Positions 15,399 through 25,465 of a DNA stretch of 64,000 nucleotides are shown here, piece by piece; the stretch's first letter is position 1, and each line of letters starts with the position of its first letter. The DNA is taken from positions 1 through 64,000 of the forward strand of contig JAPPFD010000007.1 of NCBI GenBank assembly GCA_028823995.1, in the 5' to 3' direction. Both the position numbers and the translations under genes were made by a program. Below the pieces are notes generated by a model. It was not told the origin of the DNA and did not search any database. It saw only the letters and a list, made by a program, of their open reading frames with translations. The DNA is from a bacterium (GTDB lineage: Bacteria > Actinomycetota > Acidimicrobiia > Spongiisociales > ZC4RG35).

Positions 15399-16492
15399 CA
15401 GACCTCCCCTACCCCGGCCGCGTCCGCTTCGCTCGGCTCGGCCCTCCGTCGCTCGCTGCGCCAGACGGAGAGTCTGCAGGCCACCGCAACGATCACGACC
15501 GCTTGTAGAACCTGAGACAGACGCCACGAGACACCCGCATTCCGCTGCATGGCAAGACCCCCGATCTGCAGGCCAGAAAAGAACAGTCCCGTGATGAAGA
15601 TGGGGATCGGCCGGTTCACCGCCAGGAGGGAGACCAGCAGGCCCGTCCAGGCAAACCCGGCGAGCACCAGCTCTCCGTCGATGAACCGCAGGGCCTCACC
15701 GATGATGAGATGGGTTCCGATCAGTCCCCCGATGGCGCCGGCCACCACCATCACCTGGACGGTTCGCTGCTCGACATCGATCCCCCCGTAGCGGGCTGAC
15801 CGCATGTTGAAGCCGGTCATCTGGGACTCATAGCCCGCCACCGACCGCGTGTACACCATCCAAAGCAGCGCCACCAGCACCATGACGAGGATCAGCGACA
15901 GGCTCACCCCTCCGAAGACCGGCATCTTCGGCATGCGGGCCGCCTCCGGGACCTGGCGGGTGGACGTGAGAGTGACCGCGTCGTCCAATAGGTGGAACCG
16001 CACCAGGTAACCGGTGACGGCCCGGGCCACGTAGTTGAGGAGAAGGCTCGTGATCAGAATGGGAAGGCGAAGCCAGGTCTGCCCGTAGGCGGGGAGCAAC
16101 CCCCACACCGCACCCACTACCGCACCGGCGAGCATCGCCAGGGGGACGATCAGATACCCCGGACCGGGCACGTAGATGGCAACCATCGTTCCTGCCAGGC
16201 CGCCGATCACCATCTGACCCTCTCCCCCCAGGTTGATGATTCCCGACCGGAAGGCTATGGAGACTGCCAGGGCCATCCCGACGATCGGTACCGCCCTGCC
16301 GAGGGTGTTGCGCAATCCCGAACCGGTGACCGCGCCGGTGACCATCTCCTCCCCGGCTGCCAATGGATCGCCTCCCGTTACGGCCACGATGGCGCCAGCC
16401 AGGGCAAAGGCGAAAAAGAGGGAGAAGGTAACCGGACTGACCAGCGCCCGCCGACTCATGTCGCCAAGGAAGTCCGGGAACCGCCTAAGCAA
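15398..16492 (-). CDS. ABC transporter permease, BMP/nucleoside type (first permease)
   Basis: 364 residues, multi-spanning, BPD_transp_2 family, with the typical segment AFRSGIINLGGEGQMVIGGLAGT. It overlaps the ATPase gene by eight bases and the second permease by one base, which indicates tight coupling. It forms a heterodimeric inner-membrane channel with the downstream permease. The C-terminus has a short Arg/Glu-rich cytoplasmic tail. Family relatives (YufP-like) take part in nucleoside uptake. An alternative substrate such as a simple sugar is possible, since the same permease family serves sugars, but the BMP-type binding protein favours nucleosides. Confidence 0.88.
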   Translation of the reverse strand: MLRRFPDFLGDMSRRALVSPVTFSLFFAFALAGAIVAVTGGDPLAAGEEMVTGAVTGSGLRNTLGRAVPIVGMALAVSIAFRSGIINLGGEGQMVIGGLAGTMVAIYVPGPGYLIVPLAMLAGAVVGAVWGLLPAYGQTWLRLPILITSLLLNYVARAVTGYLVRFHLLDDAVTLTSTRQVPEAARMPKMPVFGGVSLSLILVMVLVALLWMVYTRSVAGYESQMTGFNMRSARYGGIDVEQRTVQVMVVAGAIGGLIGTHLIIGEALRFIDGELVLAGFAWTGLLVSLLAVNRPIPIFITGLFFSGLQIGGLAMQRNAGVSWRLSQVLQAVVIVAVACRLSVWRSERRRAEPSEADAAGVGEV

Positions 16493-18008
16493 CCGCTTTC
16501 TCCAGATGGGCGCCGGTCATGTACAAACCAATCTCCGGTTCGGCCACCTTGCTCGGATCCAGGTCGGCCACGATGCGCCCCTCGAACATCACCAGAATCC
16601 GTGTGCTCAACGCCAGTATCTCCGAGAGTTCGGCCGAAACCATCAGCACCGCCCCGCCCTGATCGCGAAACCGTACCAATTGGCCGTGGACAAACTCGAT
16701 CGCCCCGATGTCAAGGCCGCGGGTGGGCTGCTCGGCGATGAGAAGCGGGGTACCCTGCTCCATCTCTCGAGCCACCACCACCTTCTGCAGATTCCCGCCC
16801 GACAGGGTGGAAACCGGCCCCGACACGGAACCCGCTTTGATATCGAAGACCTCCACCAGTCGACGGGCCAGCCGCGCCACAGCCTGACGGTCAAACCATC
16901 CCCGGTGCTGGATACTCGGATTCCGATGATGACCCAACAGCAGATTCTCGGAGACCGAGGCCTGGCGGATCGTGCCCACCGCGTACCGATCCTCGGGGAT
17001 GTATGCCAGACCGGCCGACCGCCGACCAGCCACATCGGCGCCGGTGATCTCCATTCCAACGAGACTTACCGCACCACCGTCCGTCTCTCGCAATCCACAC
17101 AGGGCCTCGATCAACTCGCTCTGCCCGTTCCCGGCCACCCCCGCTATGCCAACGATCTCTCCCGACCTGACCTCAAAGCTGGCATCGGCCACCGCCGGTC
17201 GACCATGCTCACCGATCACGGTCAGGCTGTCCACCTTTAGCACCACCTGCGCCGGTTCATGTTCGGGGGCTCTCCGATCCAGGTCCACCGCCCGACCGGT
17301 CATGTGCAGAGTGATCTCGGCAGGGTCGGTCTCGGCGGTCACCAGATCGGCCACCGCCCGGCCATTGCGAAGCACCGTCACCCGGTCGGAGATGGCCATG
17401 ACCTCTCCCAACTTGTGGGTGATGAACAGGATGGTCCCTCCTGCGTCCCGCAGTCGCCGGATCACTTCGAAAAGCTTGTCCCGCTCCTGGGGGGTGAGTA
17501 CCGCAGTGGGCTCGTCCAGAATAAGCACATTGGCGTCCCGGTAGAGAGCTTTGAGTATCTCCACTCTCTGTAGCACCCCCACCGGAAGGTCCTCCACCAC
17601 CGCTTCGGGGTCGACCGCCAGTCCGTACCGGTCCGCCAGTTCTCTGACCCGGGCTACGCTTGCGGCCCGGTCGATCAGCCCGCGGCGGCGGGGTTCCTGG
17701 CGGAACACCACGTTGTCGGCCACGCTCAGGGTCGGGAACAGCTTGAACGACTGATGGACCATTCCCAGGCCGGCGGCGATGGCCTCTAGGGCCGAGGAGA
17801 ATTCGACCCGCTCCCCCCGTATGAAGATCTCGCCCTCGTCGGGAGGGAAGAGACCGTAGAGCAGTGACATCAGAGTGGTCTTACCCGCCCCGTTCTCACC
17901 GACTATGGCATGGATCTCCGCGGGACGCACGGCCAGGTCCACGGCGTCGTTCGCCAGGACGCCTGGGTACCGCTTCGTTATCCCGCGGAGCTCCAGCTCA
18001 AATGTCAA
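16485..18008 (-). CDS. ABC transporter ATPase with two nucleotide-binding domains, BMP/nucleoside type
   Basis: 507 residues in two ABC domains. The first has Walker A GENGAGKTT near residue 38 and Walker B ending ILDEPTAVLTPQE. The second has a degenerate Walker A (GVAGNGQSELIEAL) and signature LSGGNLQKVVVAREM. A degenerate second P-loop is usual in RbsA/YufO-type duplicated ATPases. It energises import of the ligand bound by the lipoprotein encoded four bases upstream. It overlaps the first permease gene by eight bases. Confidence 0.93.
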   Translation of the reverse strand: MTFELELRGITKRYPGVLANDAVDLAVRPAEIHAIVGENGAGKTTLMSLLYGLFPPDEGEIFIRGERVEFSSALEAIAAGLGMVHQSFKLFPTLSVADNVVFRQEPRRRGLIDRAASVARVRELADRYGLAVDPEAVVEDLPVGVLQRVEILKALYRDANVLILDEPTAVLTPQERDKLFEVIRRLRDAGGTILFITHKLGEVMAISDRVTVLRNGRAVADLVTAETDPAEITLHMTGRAVDLDRRAPEHEPAQVVLKVDSLTVIGEHGRPAVADASFEVRSGEIVGIAGVAGNGQSELIEALCGLRETDGGAVSLVGMEITGADVAGRRSAGLAYIPEDRYAVGTIRQASVSENLLLGHHRNPSIQHRGWFDRQAVARLARRLVEVFDIKAGSVSGPVSTLSGGNLQKVVVAREMEQGTPLLIAEQPTRGLDIGAIEFVHGQLVRFRDQGGAVLMVSAELSEILALSTRILVMFEGRIVADLDPSKVAEPEIGLYMTGAHLEKAVA

Positions 18009-18012
18009 GTAA

Positions 18013-19044
18013 TCAACCGAAGAGGGGGTCGGGGACCACGATGTCGCCGTTGACGATGGCGTCCCGGGCGGCGCGGACCTCCGCCACGATGTCGGGATGG
18101 TCGGCGATCACGCACTGGCTTTCGGCCAGCACCTCATCCGACTCCAACGCCATCACGCCGGTGCCGCCCTCGGCCAGCCCGAAGGCCACCACCGGACCGG
18201 CGGTTCCTTCGAGGACCTGCTTCGCCAACTGCTCGACCAGCACGTCCACCAGCTTGAGGTTGTTGTCGACGATGTGTCCCGGCGCCTCGGGGCACTGGTT
18301 GACGTCCACGCCGTAGCCCAAGAAGCCCTCCTGCTGGGCGGCCTCGAAGATGCCGCCGTTGGACCCGGCGCCCACCGCGAAGATGTGATCTGCGCCGCGG
18401 GCCGCCACCGCCAGGGCTTGCTCCTTGGCGCGGGCGGGGTCGGAGAAGGGGTTGTCTCCACCGATGAACACCTGGGTGTCGGTGATGGAGGGGTCGATGC
18501 TCTGCGCGCCCAGCGCGAAGCTGTCGGACCAGCGGTGGAGGAAGGGGATGTCGAGAGCCACCACCGAACCGATCTGCTTGGCCTCGCTGAGGCGCCCGGC
18601 CATGATGCCCAGGAGGTAGGCGCCCTCATGCTCGCGGAACACACCGCAATGCAGGTTGGGGGCCGGTTCGTCGGAACAGGCGTCGATCAGGATGAACTGC
18701 TGGTCCGGGTTGGCCTTGGACAACTCGTCGGCCAACTCGATCAGGGTGAACGTGGTGAGTACCACGATGTCGGGCGCCTCGTCGATGGCGGCCTCGATGT
18801 TGGCGCGCCGGTCGGAGTCGTTGGTCGACTCGAATGTCTTCCAGGTGCCTCCCAACTCCTCGGCGACCCGCTGGGTGCCGACTTGCCCGAGTTCGAGGAA
18901 CTTGTTGACCCCGATCGGGTTGGGCGTTACATAGATGAGGCTGGGCCCATCGGCGGCCTCTTCCTCATCACCTCCGCACGCCGAAGCCAGCAGCGCCAGC
19001 GCCGCCATCACAGCAATGCCGAGAATCATCTTGCGGTTCTTCAT
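18013..19044 (-). CDS. BMP-family substrate-binding lipoprotein
   Basis: 343 residues. A signal peptide with lipobox ASAC (Cys23) is followed by an acidic spacer and a BMP (PnrA-like) periplasmic-binding domain, including GVFREHEGAYLLGIMAGRLSE and GAGSNGGIFEAAQQEG. Characterised members bind purine nucleosides. Its ATG is only four bases after the mtnA stop, and its ribosome site AGGAGG lies inside the last two Arg codons of mtnA, so translation is probably linked. This joins a nucleoside importer directly to a methylthioribose-phosphate isomerase gene. Confidence 0.92.
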   Translation of the reverse strand: MKNRKMILGIAVMAALALLASACGGDEEEAADGPSLIYVTPNPIGVNKFLELGQVGTQRVAEELGGTWKTFESTNDSDRRANIEAAIDEAPDIVVLTTFTLIELADELSKANPDQQFILIDACSDEPAPNLHCGVFREHEGAYLLGIMAGRLSEAKQIGSVVALDIPFLHRWSDSFALGAQSIDPSITDTQVFIGGDNPFSDPARAKEQALAVAARGADHIFAVGAGSNGGIFEAAQQEGFLGYGVDVNQCPEAPGHIVDNNLKLVDVLVEQLAKQVLEGTAGPVVAFGLAEGGTGVMALESDEVLAESQCVIADHPDIVAEVRAARDAIVNGDIVVPDPLFG

Positions 19045-19048
19045 CCGA

Positions 19049-20134
<1,086 letters not shown>

Positions 20135-20158
20135 AGCAATCCTCTAGCCTATAGGAAG
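20135..20158. promoter_or_regulatory. very short divergent start region
   Basis: Only 24 bases separate the mtnA ATG from the deaminase ATG. Each side has a purine-rich ribosome site (AGAGG for mtnA, AGGAAG for the deaminase), so the promoters must lie within the opposing coding sequences. This suggests shared, face-to-face control of the two operons. Confidence 0.45.
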
Positions 20159-21475
20159 ATGCCGCAGACCCGTCGATACGTGGCCGATCACCTGATTCCC
20201 ATGGAGCCGGAAGGCGTCATCCACTCACCGGGTGCGGTGGACACCGAAGACGGAGTGGTGGTGTGGGCGGGGAAGGCCGCGGAGGCCCGGGACCTCGCCG
20301 AGGTCAAGACCGAACGGGTGGAGGGCGTGCTGCTCCCCGGAATGGTGAACATCCATTGTCACACTCCCATGGTCCTCCTGCGAGGCGCGGGGGAGAACCT
20401 GCCGGTGGACCGGTGGCTGCACGAGGTGATGTGGCCGAGAGAGGCCCGCCTCACCCCCGAGGACGTGGAGGTGGGGATGGCGGCCGGCGCCGCGGAACTG
20501 CTGGCCGGAGGCGTGACCACCTCGTTGGAGATGTATTTCTGTGGGGAGGCCGTGGCCGCGGGGGCGGTCTGGGCGGGACTCCGATGCGTGGTCACCGCTC
20601 CGCTCATCGAAGACCCGAAGCTGAGCGGGATGTTCGGCTCCCTGCAGCACCAGTTGGACGAGATGACCGAACTCATCAGGCGTTGGTCCGAAAGCACCCT
20701 GATCCAGGTGGGAATCGGACCCCACGCCGTCTACTCCCTCTCCGAGGAGTGCCTGCGGAGCGTGGCCGACGCGGCGGCCGCCCACGGAGCGCTGGTCCAT
20801 ATCCACGTCGATGAACAGGAGTGGGAGGTGGAGGCGGTACGTGAACAGACCGGAATGTCGGCCACCGCCTTCCTGAGGGAGGTGGGCATCCTGGACTCGC
20901 CCACCATGGCCGCCCACTCGGTGTGGATCTCACCCGAGGACATCGACATCCTGGCCGAGTCGGGAGCGGGGGTGGCCCACTGTCCCTGCTCCAACGGCAA
21001 GCACGCCTCCGGCATCGCCCCGGTGGCTGAGATGCGGGCGGCCGGGATCCCGGTGGGAATCGCCACCGACGGACCGGCTTCCCACCATCGCCTGGACATG
21101 TTCGAGGAGATGCGGATGGCCATGCGCCTGGCTCGCATCCGCTCCCAGGACGCCGCCGCCCTCCTGCCCCACGAAGCCCTGGCAATGGTGACCCGGGAAG
21201 CGGCCGACGCCATCCGCCGACCCGACCTGGGCCGCCTGACGCCGGGAAGCCCTGCCGACATGATCGCCGTCTCCCCCACCGGCCCGGCCTTCGGTCCGGT
21301 GATCCCCGAAGAAGACGATCTCATCTCCCGGCTGGTCTGGTCGGGTTCCCCCGCCGCGGTTCACGCCGCGTGGGTGGGCGGAAGGCAGGTGATGTCGGAG
21401 GGCGAGGTGCTAACCGTAGACGTCGAAGCGGTCAGCCGGGACGTCGCCGACCGCGCCCGCAGACTGGCCGGATGA
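20159..21475 (+). CDS. 5'-methylthioadenosine/S-adenosylhomocysteine deaminase-like amidohydrolase
   Basis: 438 residues. It is an amidohydrolase of the MtaD/TRZ-ATZ group with a complete metal site: H66-x-H68 (NIHCHTPMVLLRGAGEN), H216 with catalytic E219 (HIHVDE), and D304 (TDGPASHH); H189 and H274 fit the substrate pocket. Family members deaminate methylthioadenosine, S-adenosylhomocysteine, 5'-deoxyadenosine or adenosine to the inosine form. The ATG at 20159 has AGGAAG just before it. The stop overlaps the next gene (ATGA). Beside mtnA and a nucleoside importer, it would supply the 6-oxo nucleoside for the phosphorylase encoded at 25466. Confidence 0.88.
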   Translation: MPQTRRYVADHLIPMEPEGVIHSPGAVDTEDGVVVWAGKAAEARDLAEVKTERVEGVLLPGMVNIHCHTPMVLLRGAGENLPVDRWLHEVMWPREARLTPEDVEVGMAAGAAELLAGGVTTSLEMYFCGEAVAAGAVWAGLRCVVTAPLIEDPKLSGMFGSLQHQLDEMTELIRRWSESTLIQVGIGPHAVYSLSEECLRSVADAAAAHGALVHIHVDEQEWEVEAVREQTGMSATAFLREVGILDSPTMAAHSVWISPEDIDILAESGAGVAHCPCSNGKHASGIAPVAEMRAAGIPVGIATDGPASHHRLDMFEEMRMAMRLARIRSQDAAALLPHEALAMVTREAADAIRRPDLGRLTPGSPADMIAVSPTGPAFGPVIPEEDDLISRLVWSGSPAAVHAAWVGGRQVMSEGEVLTVDVEAVSRDVADRARRLAG

Positions 21476-21918
21476 ACGCCGACCAGGTCATCTCCCTCCT
21501 GGGCCTCGAGCCCCTTCCGGCCGAGGGCGGCATGTGGACCCGGATCTGGCTCGACGATCACGGGAGCGCCATCTATTTCCTGATGCGACCCGGAGACTTC
21601 TCCGCCATGCACCGCCTGGATGCTCCCGAGATCTGGCATCACTACCTGGGCGCCCCGGTAAGCATGCTGCTGCTCCACCCCGGCGGGTCGGTGGACCAGC
21701 CCGTCCTGGGAAAGGGACTGACCGAAGGCCATCGGCCCTGCGTGACGGTGCCGGCCGGGGTGTGGATGGGCGCCTCCACCACCGGCGATTGGAGCCTGGT
21801 GGGAGCGACGATGGCGCCCCCCTGGCATCCGGACCGCTTCGAGTTGGGCGACTGCGGTGACCTGATCGGCCAATACCCCCGGGCAGCCGGCCGCATCGAA
21901 GAACTGACCCGGAACTGA
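21472..21918 (+). CDS. cupin of the DUF985 family
   Basis: 148 residues, ATGA overlap with the deaminase gene. It is a single-domain cupin: FLMRPGDFSAMHRLDAPEIWHHYLG carries the His-rich first cupin motif, and VPAGVWMGAS and GATMAPPWHP lie in the second. DUF985 proteins are small beta-barrels of uncertain activity, sometimes suggested as sugar-phosphate epimerases or isomerases. Its fixed place in the salvage operon may mean it acts on a sugar phosphate there, but this is inference. Confidence 0.8.
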   Translation: MNADQVISLLGLEPLPAEGGMWTRIWLDDHGSAIYFLMRPGDFSAMHRLDAPEIWHHYLGAPVSMLLLHPGGSVDQPVLGKGLTEGHRPCVTVPAGVWMGASTTGDWSLVGATMAPPWHPDRFELGDCGDLIGQYPRAAGRIEELTRN

Positions 21919-21925
21919 TCCTTAG

Positions 21926-22699
21926 ATGAGCGACCTCCCCACCCCTGCCTCCATGCTCGATCTCTCCGGCCTGGTGGTGGCCGTCACCGGGGCGGGGGGC
22001 GGGATCGGCCAGGGAATCGCCCGACGGTTCTCCCAGGCCGGAGCGTCGTTGGTGGCTCACACTCGCACCACCGACCTGGGACCCCTGCTCGACTCCCTGC
22101 CCGGGCCTGCCGCGGAAGTGGCGGCCGACTTACGCCGACCCGAAGGGCCCGACCGGGTGGTGGAGGCGGCGGTGGCCTCCTTCGGCAAACTCGACGTCCT
22201 GGTGAACAACGCCGCCGACCAGACCGTGGTGGCGATGCCGGAGATGGGCGACGAGGACTGGCAGAGAATGGTCGACACCAACCTGACCGCTGTGCATCGC
22301 CTCACCCAGGCGGTTGCGGCCCATCTCATCTCCCGGCAGTCCCCGGGCTCGGTTATCCACATCTCCTCCATCGAAGGCAGCCAGCCGGCCCCGCTCCACG
22401 GCCACTACGCGGTGACCAAGGCCGGCGTGATCATGCATGCCCGGGCCGCCGCGCTGGAGTACGGCGCCCACGGCATCCGCGTGAACTCGGTCTCCCCGGG
22501 CCTGATCCATCGGGCCGGGCTCACCGAACAGTTTCCGGAAGGGGTGGCCCGCTGGAAGGCCGCCGCGCCCCTGACGAGACTGGGCACCCCCGAGGACGTG
22601 GCGGACGCCTGTGTCTTCCTGGCGTCTCCCCTGGCCCGGTGGATAACCGGTGCCGACCTGGTGGTTGACGGCGGAATCCTCGCCCATCCGACCTGGTGA
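21926..22699 (+). CDS. short-chain dehydrogenase/reductase
   Basis: 257 residues, classical SDR. The nucleotide site TGAGGGIG lies near residue 21, NNAAD takes the NNAG role, and the catalytic Ser (HISSIEG) and Y-x3-K (YAVTK) are present. The C-terminal ending WITGADLVVDGGIL is normal. It starts seven bases after the cupin stop. Substrate is unknown; in this operon it could oxidise or reduce an aldehyde, an alcohol or a nucleoside-derived sugar. It is similar in type to, but not a close copy of, the next gene. Confidence 0.86.
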   Translation: MSDLPTPASMLDLSGLVVAVTGAGGGIGQGIARRFSQAGASLVAHTRTTDLGPLLDSLPGPAAEVAADLRRPEGPDRVVEAAVASFGKLDVLVNNAADQTVVAMPEMGDEDWQRMVDTNLTAVHRLTQAVAAHLISRQSPGSVIHISSIEGSQPAPLHGHYAVTKAGVIMHARAAALEYGAHGIRVNSVSPGLIHRAGLTEQFPEGVARWKAAAPLTRLGTPEDVADACVFLASPLARWITGADLVVDGGILAHPTW

Positions 22700-22712
22700 T
22701 GGAGGCCTAGCC

Positions 22713-23483
22713 GTGAAACTCACCGACCGGGTCTATGTGGTGACGGGTGCAGGGGGAGGGATCGGGCGGGGTGCCACCCTGGCCCTGCTGGAAGAGGGCG
22801 CGCGAGGAGTGGCGATGGTGGACCTGGTGGCGCCGTCTGATGCCGCCGCGGAGATTGACCCCGGCGGCCAGCGGACCCTGGCCCTCTCGGCCGACGTCAC
22901 CTCAGGGGATGACGCCCGGTCGGTGGTTGCCGGGACCGTGGAACGCTTCGGGCGGCTGGACGGGTTGGTCAACTGTGCAGGAGTGGTTTTCCTCGACACC
23001 GCCTGGGACGCCTCGGCGTCCGACTGGAACCGCCAACTCGAGGTGAACGTCACCGGCTCGTTCGTGTTCGCCCGGGCGGTCGGGGCCCACCTGCGGCGGC
23101 ACGGTGGCGGAGCGGTGGTAAACGTGAGCTCCAACTGCGGCAAGGCCGGTTACCCGAACATGGCCGCCTACAACGCCTCCAAGGCGGCGGTGCTGGGACT
23201 CACCCGGTCACTGTCGATGGAGTGGGCCGCAGACGCCATCAACGTCAACGCCGTGTGTCCGGGAGGGGTTGACACGCAGATGCTGGTCGGAGTGGCTGAC
23301 TGGCTCTCCCCCCGCCTGGGCGTGCCGGCCGAAGATCTCCTGGGACAGATGGGTCCCGCCCAACTGGGGCGGCGGATCGAACCGCTGGAAGTCGGGCGGG
23401 TGATCGCGTTTCTGCTGTCCGACGAGGCGCTGATCATCAGGGGCCAGTCGATCAGCATCGACGGCGGCGACACTCCCTACTGA
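22713..23483 (+). CDS. short-chain dehydrogenase/reductase
   Basis: 256 residues from a GTG at 22713, with GGAGG eight bases upstream; a longer reading from 22650 would run into the previous gene. SDR motifs are TGAGGGIG, NCAG, Ser in NVSSNCG and Y-x3-K (YNASK). The last part (IIRGQSISIDGGDTPY) is a typical SDR C-terminus. It is the second of two tandem SDRs and precedes the aldolase-SDR fusion. Its substrate cannot be read from the sequence. Confidence 0.86.
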   Translation: MKLTDRVYVVTGAGGGIGRGATLALLEEGARGVAMVDLVAPSDAAAEIDPGGQRTLALSADVTSGDDARSVVAGTVERFGRLDGLVNCAGVVFLDTAWDASASDWNRQLEVNVTGSFVFARAVGAHLRRHGGGAVVNVSSNCGKAGYPNMAAYNASKAAVLGLTRSLSMEWAADAINVNAVCPGGVDTQMLVGVADWLSPRLGVPAEDLLGQMGPAQLGRRIEPLEVGRVIAFLLSDEALIIRGQSISIDGGDTPY

Positions 23484-23491
23484 GGTGAAGC

Positions 23492-25462
23492 GTGGTGGAA
23501 TACCTCTGGGATGATCTAGTAGCCCCGGCGCCCTCCGACCCCCTGGCCGAGTGCGTGTACGGCTCCCGGCTGATCGGGTCGGACCCGGCCATGGTGCTCC
23601 ATGGCGGAGGCAACACCTCGGCCAAGGCGCCCTTCTCCGACATAACCGGCCAAGAGGTGGAGACCCTTTGGGTGAAGGGATCGGGTTGGGACCTGGCCAG
23701 CATCGAGAAGGAGGGGTTCGCTCCCCTGCCCATCCAACGGCTCCGCCAACTCTTGGACCTGGACAGCCTCTCGGATATCGAGATGATGCGGGAACTTTCG
23801 GCGGCCCGACTCGACCCCGCCGCTCCCCAGCCGTCGGTGGAGTCCCTGCTCCATGCCCTGATCCCCCACCGGGCGGTCCTCCACAGCCACGCCGACGCGA
23901 TCGTCACCCTCACCAATCTCGAGGACGGCGCCGACCGGGTGCGGGAGGTCCTGGGCGAAGGCGTCCTGATCGTGCCCTACGTGATGCCCGGCTTCGACCT
24001 GGCGCGAGAAGTCCGGGACATGTGGCCCTCCGGCGGTGACTGCTCGACCGGCATGGTGCTGATGAACCACGGACTCTTCACCTACGGGGACACCACCCGG
24101 CAGGCCTATCGCCGCCATCTGGACCTGATCAACCGGGCCGCCCGGTGGCTGGAGAGCCACGCGCCCCACCGTCCTGCGGAGGGAGGGCCCCTGGGCCGGG
24201 TGGACCCGGTGGAACTGGCGCGGATCAGAACAGAGATCTCCCGGGCGGCGGGCCGTCCCATGATCTCGGTGCGCCACGCCACCGCCGAGGTGGCCCGCTT
24301 CGTCGGCCGGGCGGACCTCTCCTCGGTGGCGACCCGCGGGCCGCTCACCCCCGACCACGTCATCCGGACCAAGCGCATCCCCATGGTGGGCCGGGACGTG
24401 GCCGGCTACGCCGACCAGTACCGGCTCTATTACCAGCGCAACCTCCACAGGGCCCGGGGGGAGACCACCATGCTGGATCCGGCTCCCCGAGTGGTGGTGG
24501 ATCCCGAGATAGGGATGCTGGCGGTGGGCGCCACGGCCGCGGACTCACAGATCGCTTCCGACATCTACCACCACACCATCCCGGTGCTCACCAGGGCCGA
24601 GGACCACCTGGGCGGCTACGCGGCCCTACCCGAGGGGGACCTGTTCGAAGTGGAGTACTGGGAGTTGGAGCAGGCCAAGCTCCGACGGCGGGGCGCCTCC
24701 CCCGAACTCGCCGGAATGGCTGCTCTGGTGACCGGGGCGGCCTCGGGCATCGGGCGGGCCTGCGCGGAGGAGTTGATGGAGCGGGGAGCGGCGGTCACCG
24801 GCCTGGACCTCTCCCCCGGGGTGGTGGACGCCTTCGACTCGCCCGCTTGGCTGGGGGTCCCCTGCGACGTGACCGACCCCGCCGCCCAGACCCGGGCGGT
24901 GGAAAGAGCCGTGGAGCGCTTTGGCGGGATCGACATCGTGGTGGTGTGCGCCGGTATTTTCGGCGGAGTCTCCCCGATCGCCGAACTGGACGCCTCCGAA
25001 TGGCGAAAAGTGATGGCGGTCAATGTCGACGCGGCGGCCGACCTGCTGTCGGGGGTCCACCCGTTCCTGCGTCTCTCGCCGGCCGGAGGAAGGGTGGTGG
25101 TGGTCTCCACCAGAAACGTCCCCGCACCCGGGCCGGGAGCGGCGGCCTACTCGTCCTCCAAGGCGGCCCTCACCCAGTTGGGGCGGGTGGCTGCCCTGGA
25201 GTGGGCCTCCGACGGAATCCGAGTCAACATCGTCAATCCCGACGCGGTGTTCGACACCGGGATCTGGAACGAAGAACTGCTGGCCACCCGCGCCGCCCAC
25301 TACGGCATCGGTGTGGAGGCCTACAAGCGGCGGAACCTCCTGGGGACCCCGGTCACCTCCTCCCAGGTGGCCGAGGTGGTGGCCGAATTGGCGAGTGACC
25401 GGTTCGCGGCCACCACCGGGGCCCAGATACCGATCGACGGTGGCAATGAAAGGGTGGTTTGA
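23492..25462 (+). CDS. class II aldolase-short-chain dehydrogenase fusion (RhaEW/YuxG-like)
   Basis: 656 residues, GTG start. Residues about 15-225 form a class II (zinc) aldolase domain with E117, H131-S-H133 and H193 (MNHGLFTYGD) as expected metal/catalytic residues. Residues 410-656 form a full SDR domain (LVTGAASGIGRA, YSSSK). The architecture matches rhamnulose-1-phosphate aldolase/lactaldehyde dehydrogenase fusions. No rhamnose genes are nearby. Next to MtnA and a nucleoside phosphorylase, the likely substrate is 5-deoxyribulose 1-phosphate or methylthioribulose 1-phosphate, giving dihydroxyacetone phosphate plus an aldehyde for the fused dehydrogenase. The domain calls are firm; the substrate is inferred. 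Confidence 0.88.
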   Translation: MVEYLWDDLVAPAPSDPLAECVYGSRLIGSDPAMVLHGGGNTSAKAPFSDITGQEVETLWVKGSGWDLASIEKEGFAPLPIQRLRQLLDLDSLSDIEMMRELSAARLDPAAPQPSVESLLHALIPHRAVLHSHADAIVTLTNLEDGADRVREVLGEGVLIVPYVMPGFDLAREVRDMWPSGGDCSTGMVLMNHGLFTYGDTTRQAYRRHLDLINRAARWLESHAPHRPAEGGPLGRVDPVELARIRTEISRAAGRPMISVRHATAEVARFVGRADLSSVATRGPLTPDHVIRTKRIPMVGRDVAGYADQYRLYYQRNLHRARGETTMLDPAPRVVVDPEIGMLAVGATAADSQIASDIYHHTIPVLTRAEDHLGGYAALPEGDLFEVEYWELEQAKLRRRGASPELAGMAALVTGAASGIGRACAEELMERGAAVTGLDLSPGVVDAFDSPAWLGVPCDVTDPAAQTRAVERAVERFGGIDIVVVCAGIFGGVSPIAELDASEWRKVMAVNVDAAADLLSGVHPFLRLSPAGGRVVVVSTRNVPAPGPGAAAYSSSKAALTQLGRVAALEWASDGIRVNIVNPDAVFDTGIWNEELLATRAAHYGIGVEAYKRRNLLGTPVTSSQVAEVVAELASDRFAATTGAQIPIDGGNERVV

Positions 25463-25465
25463 ACC

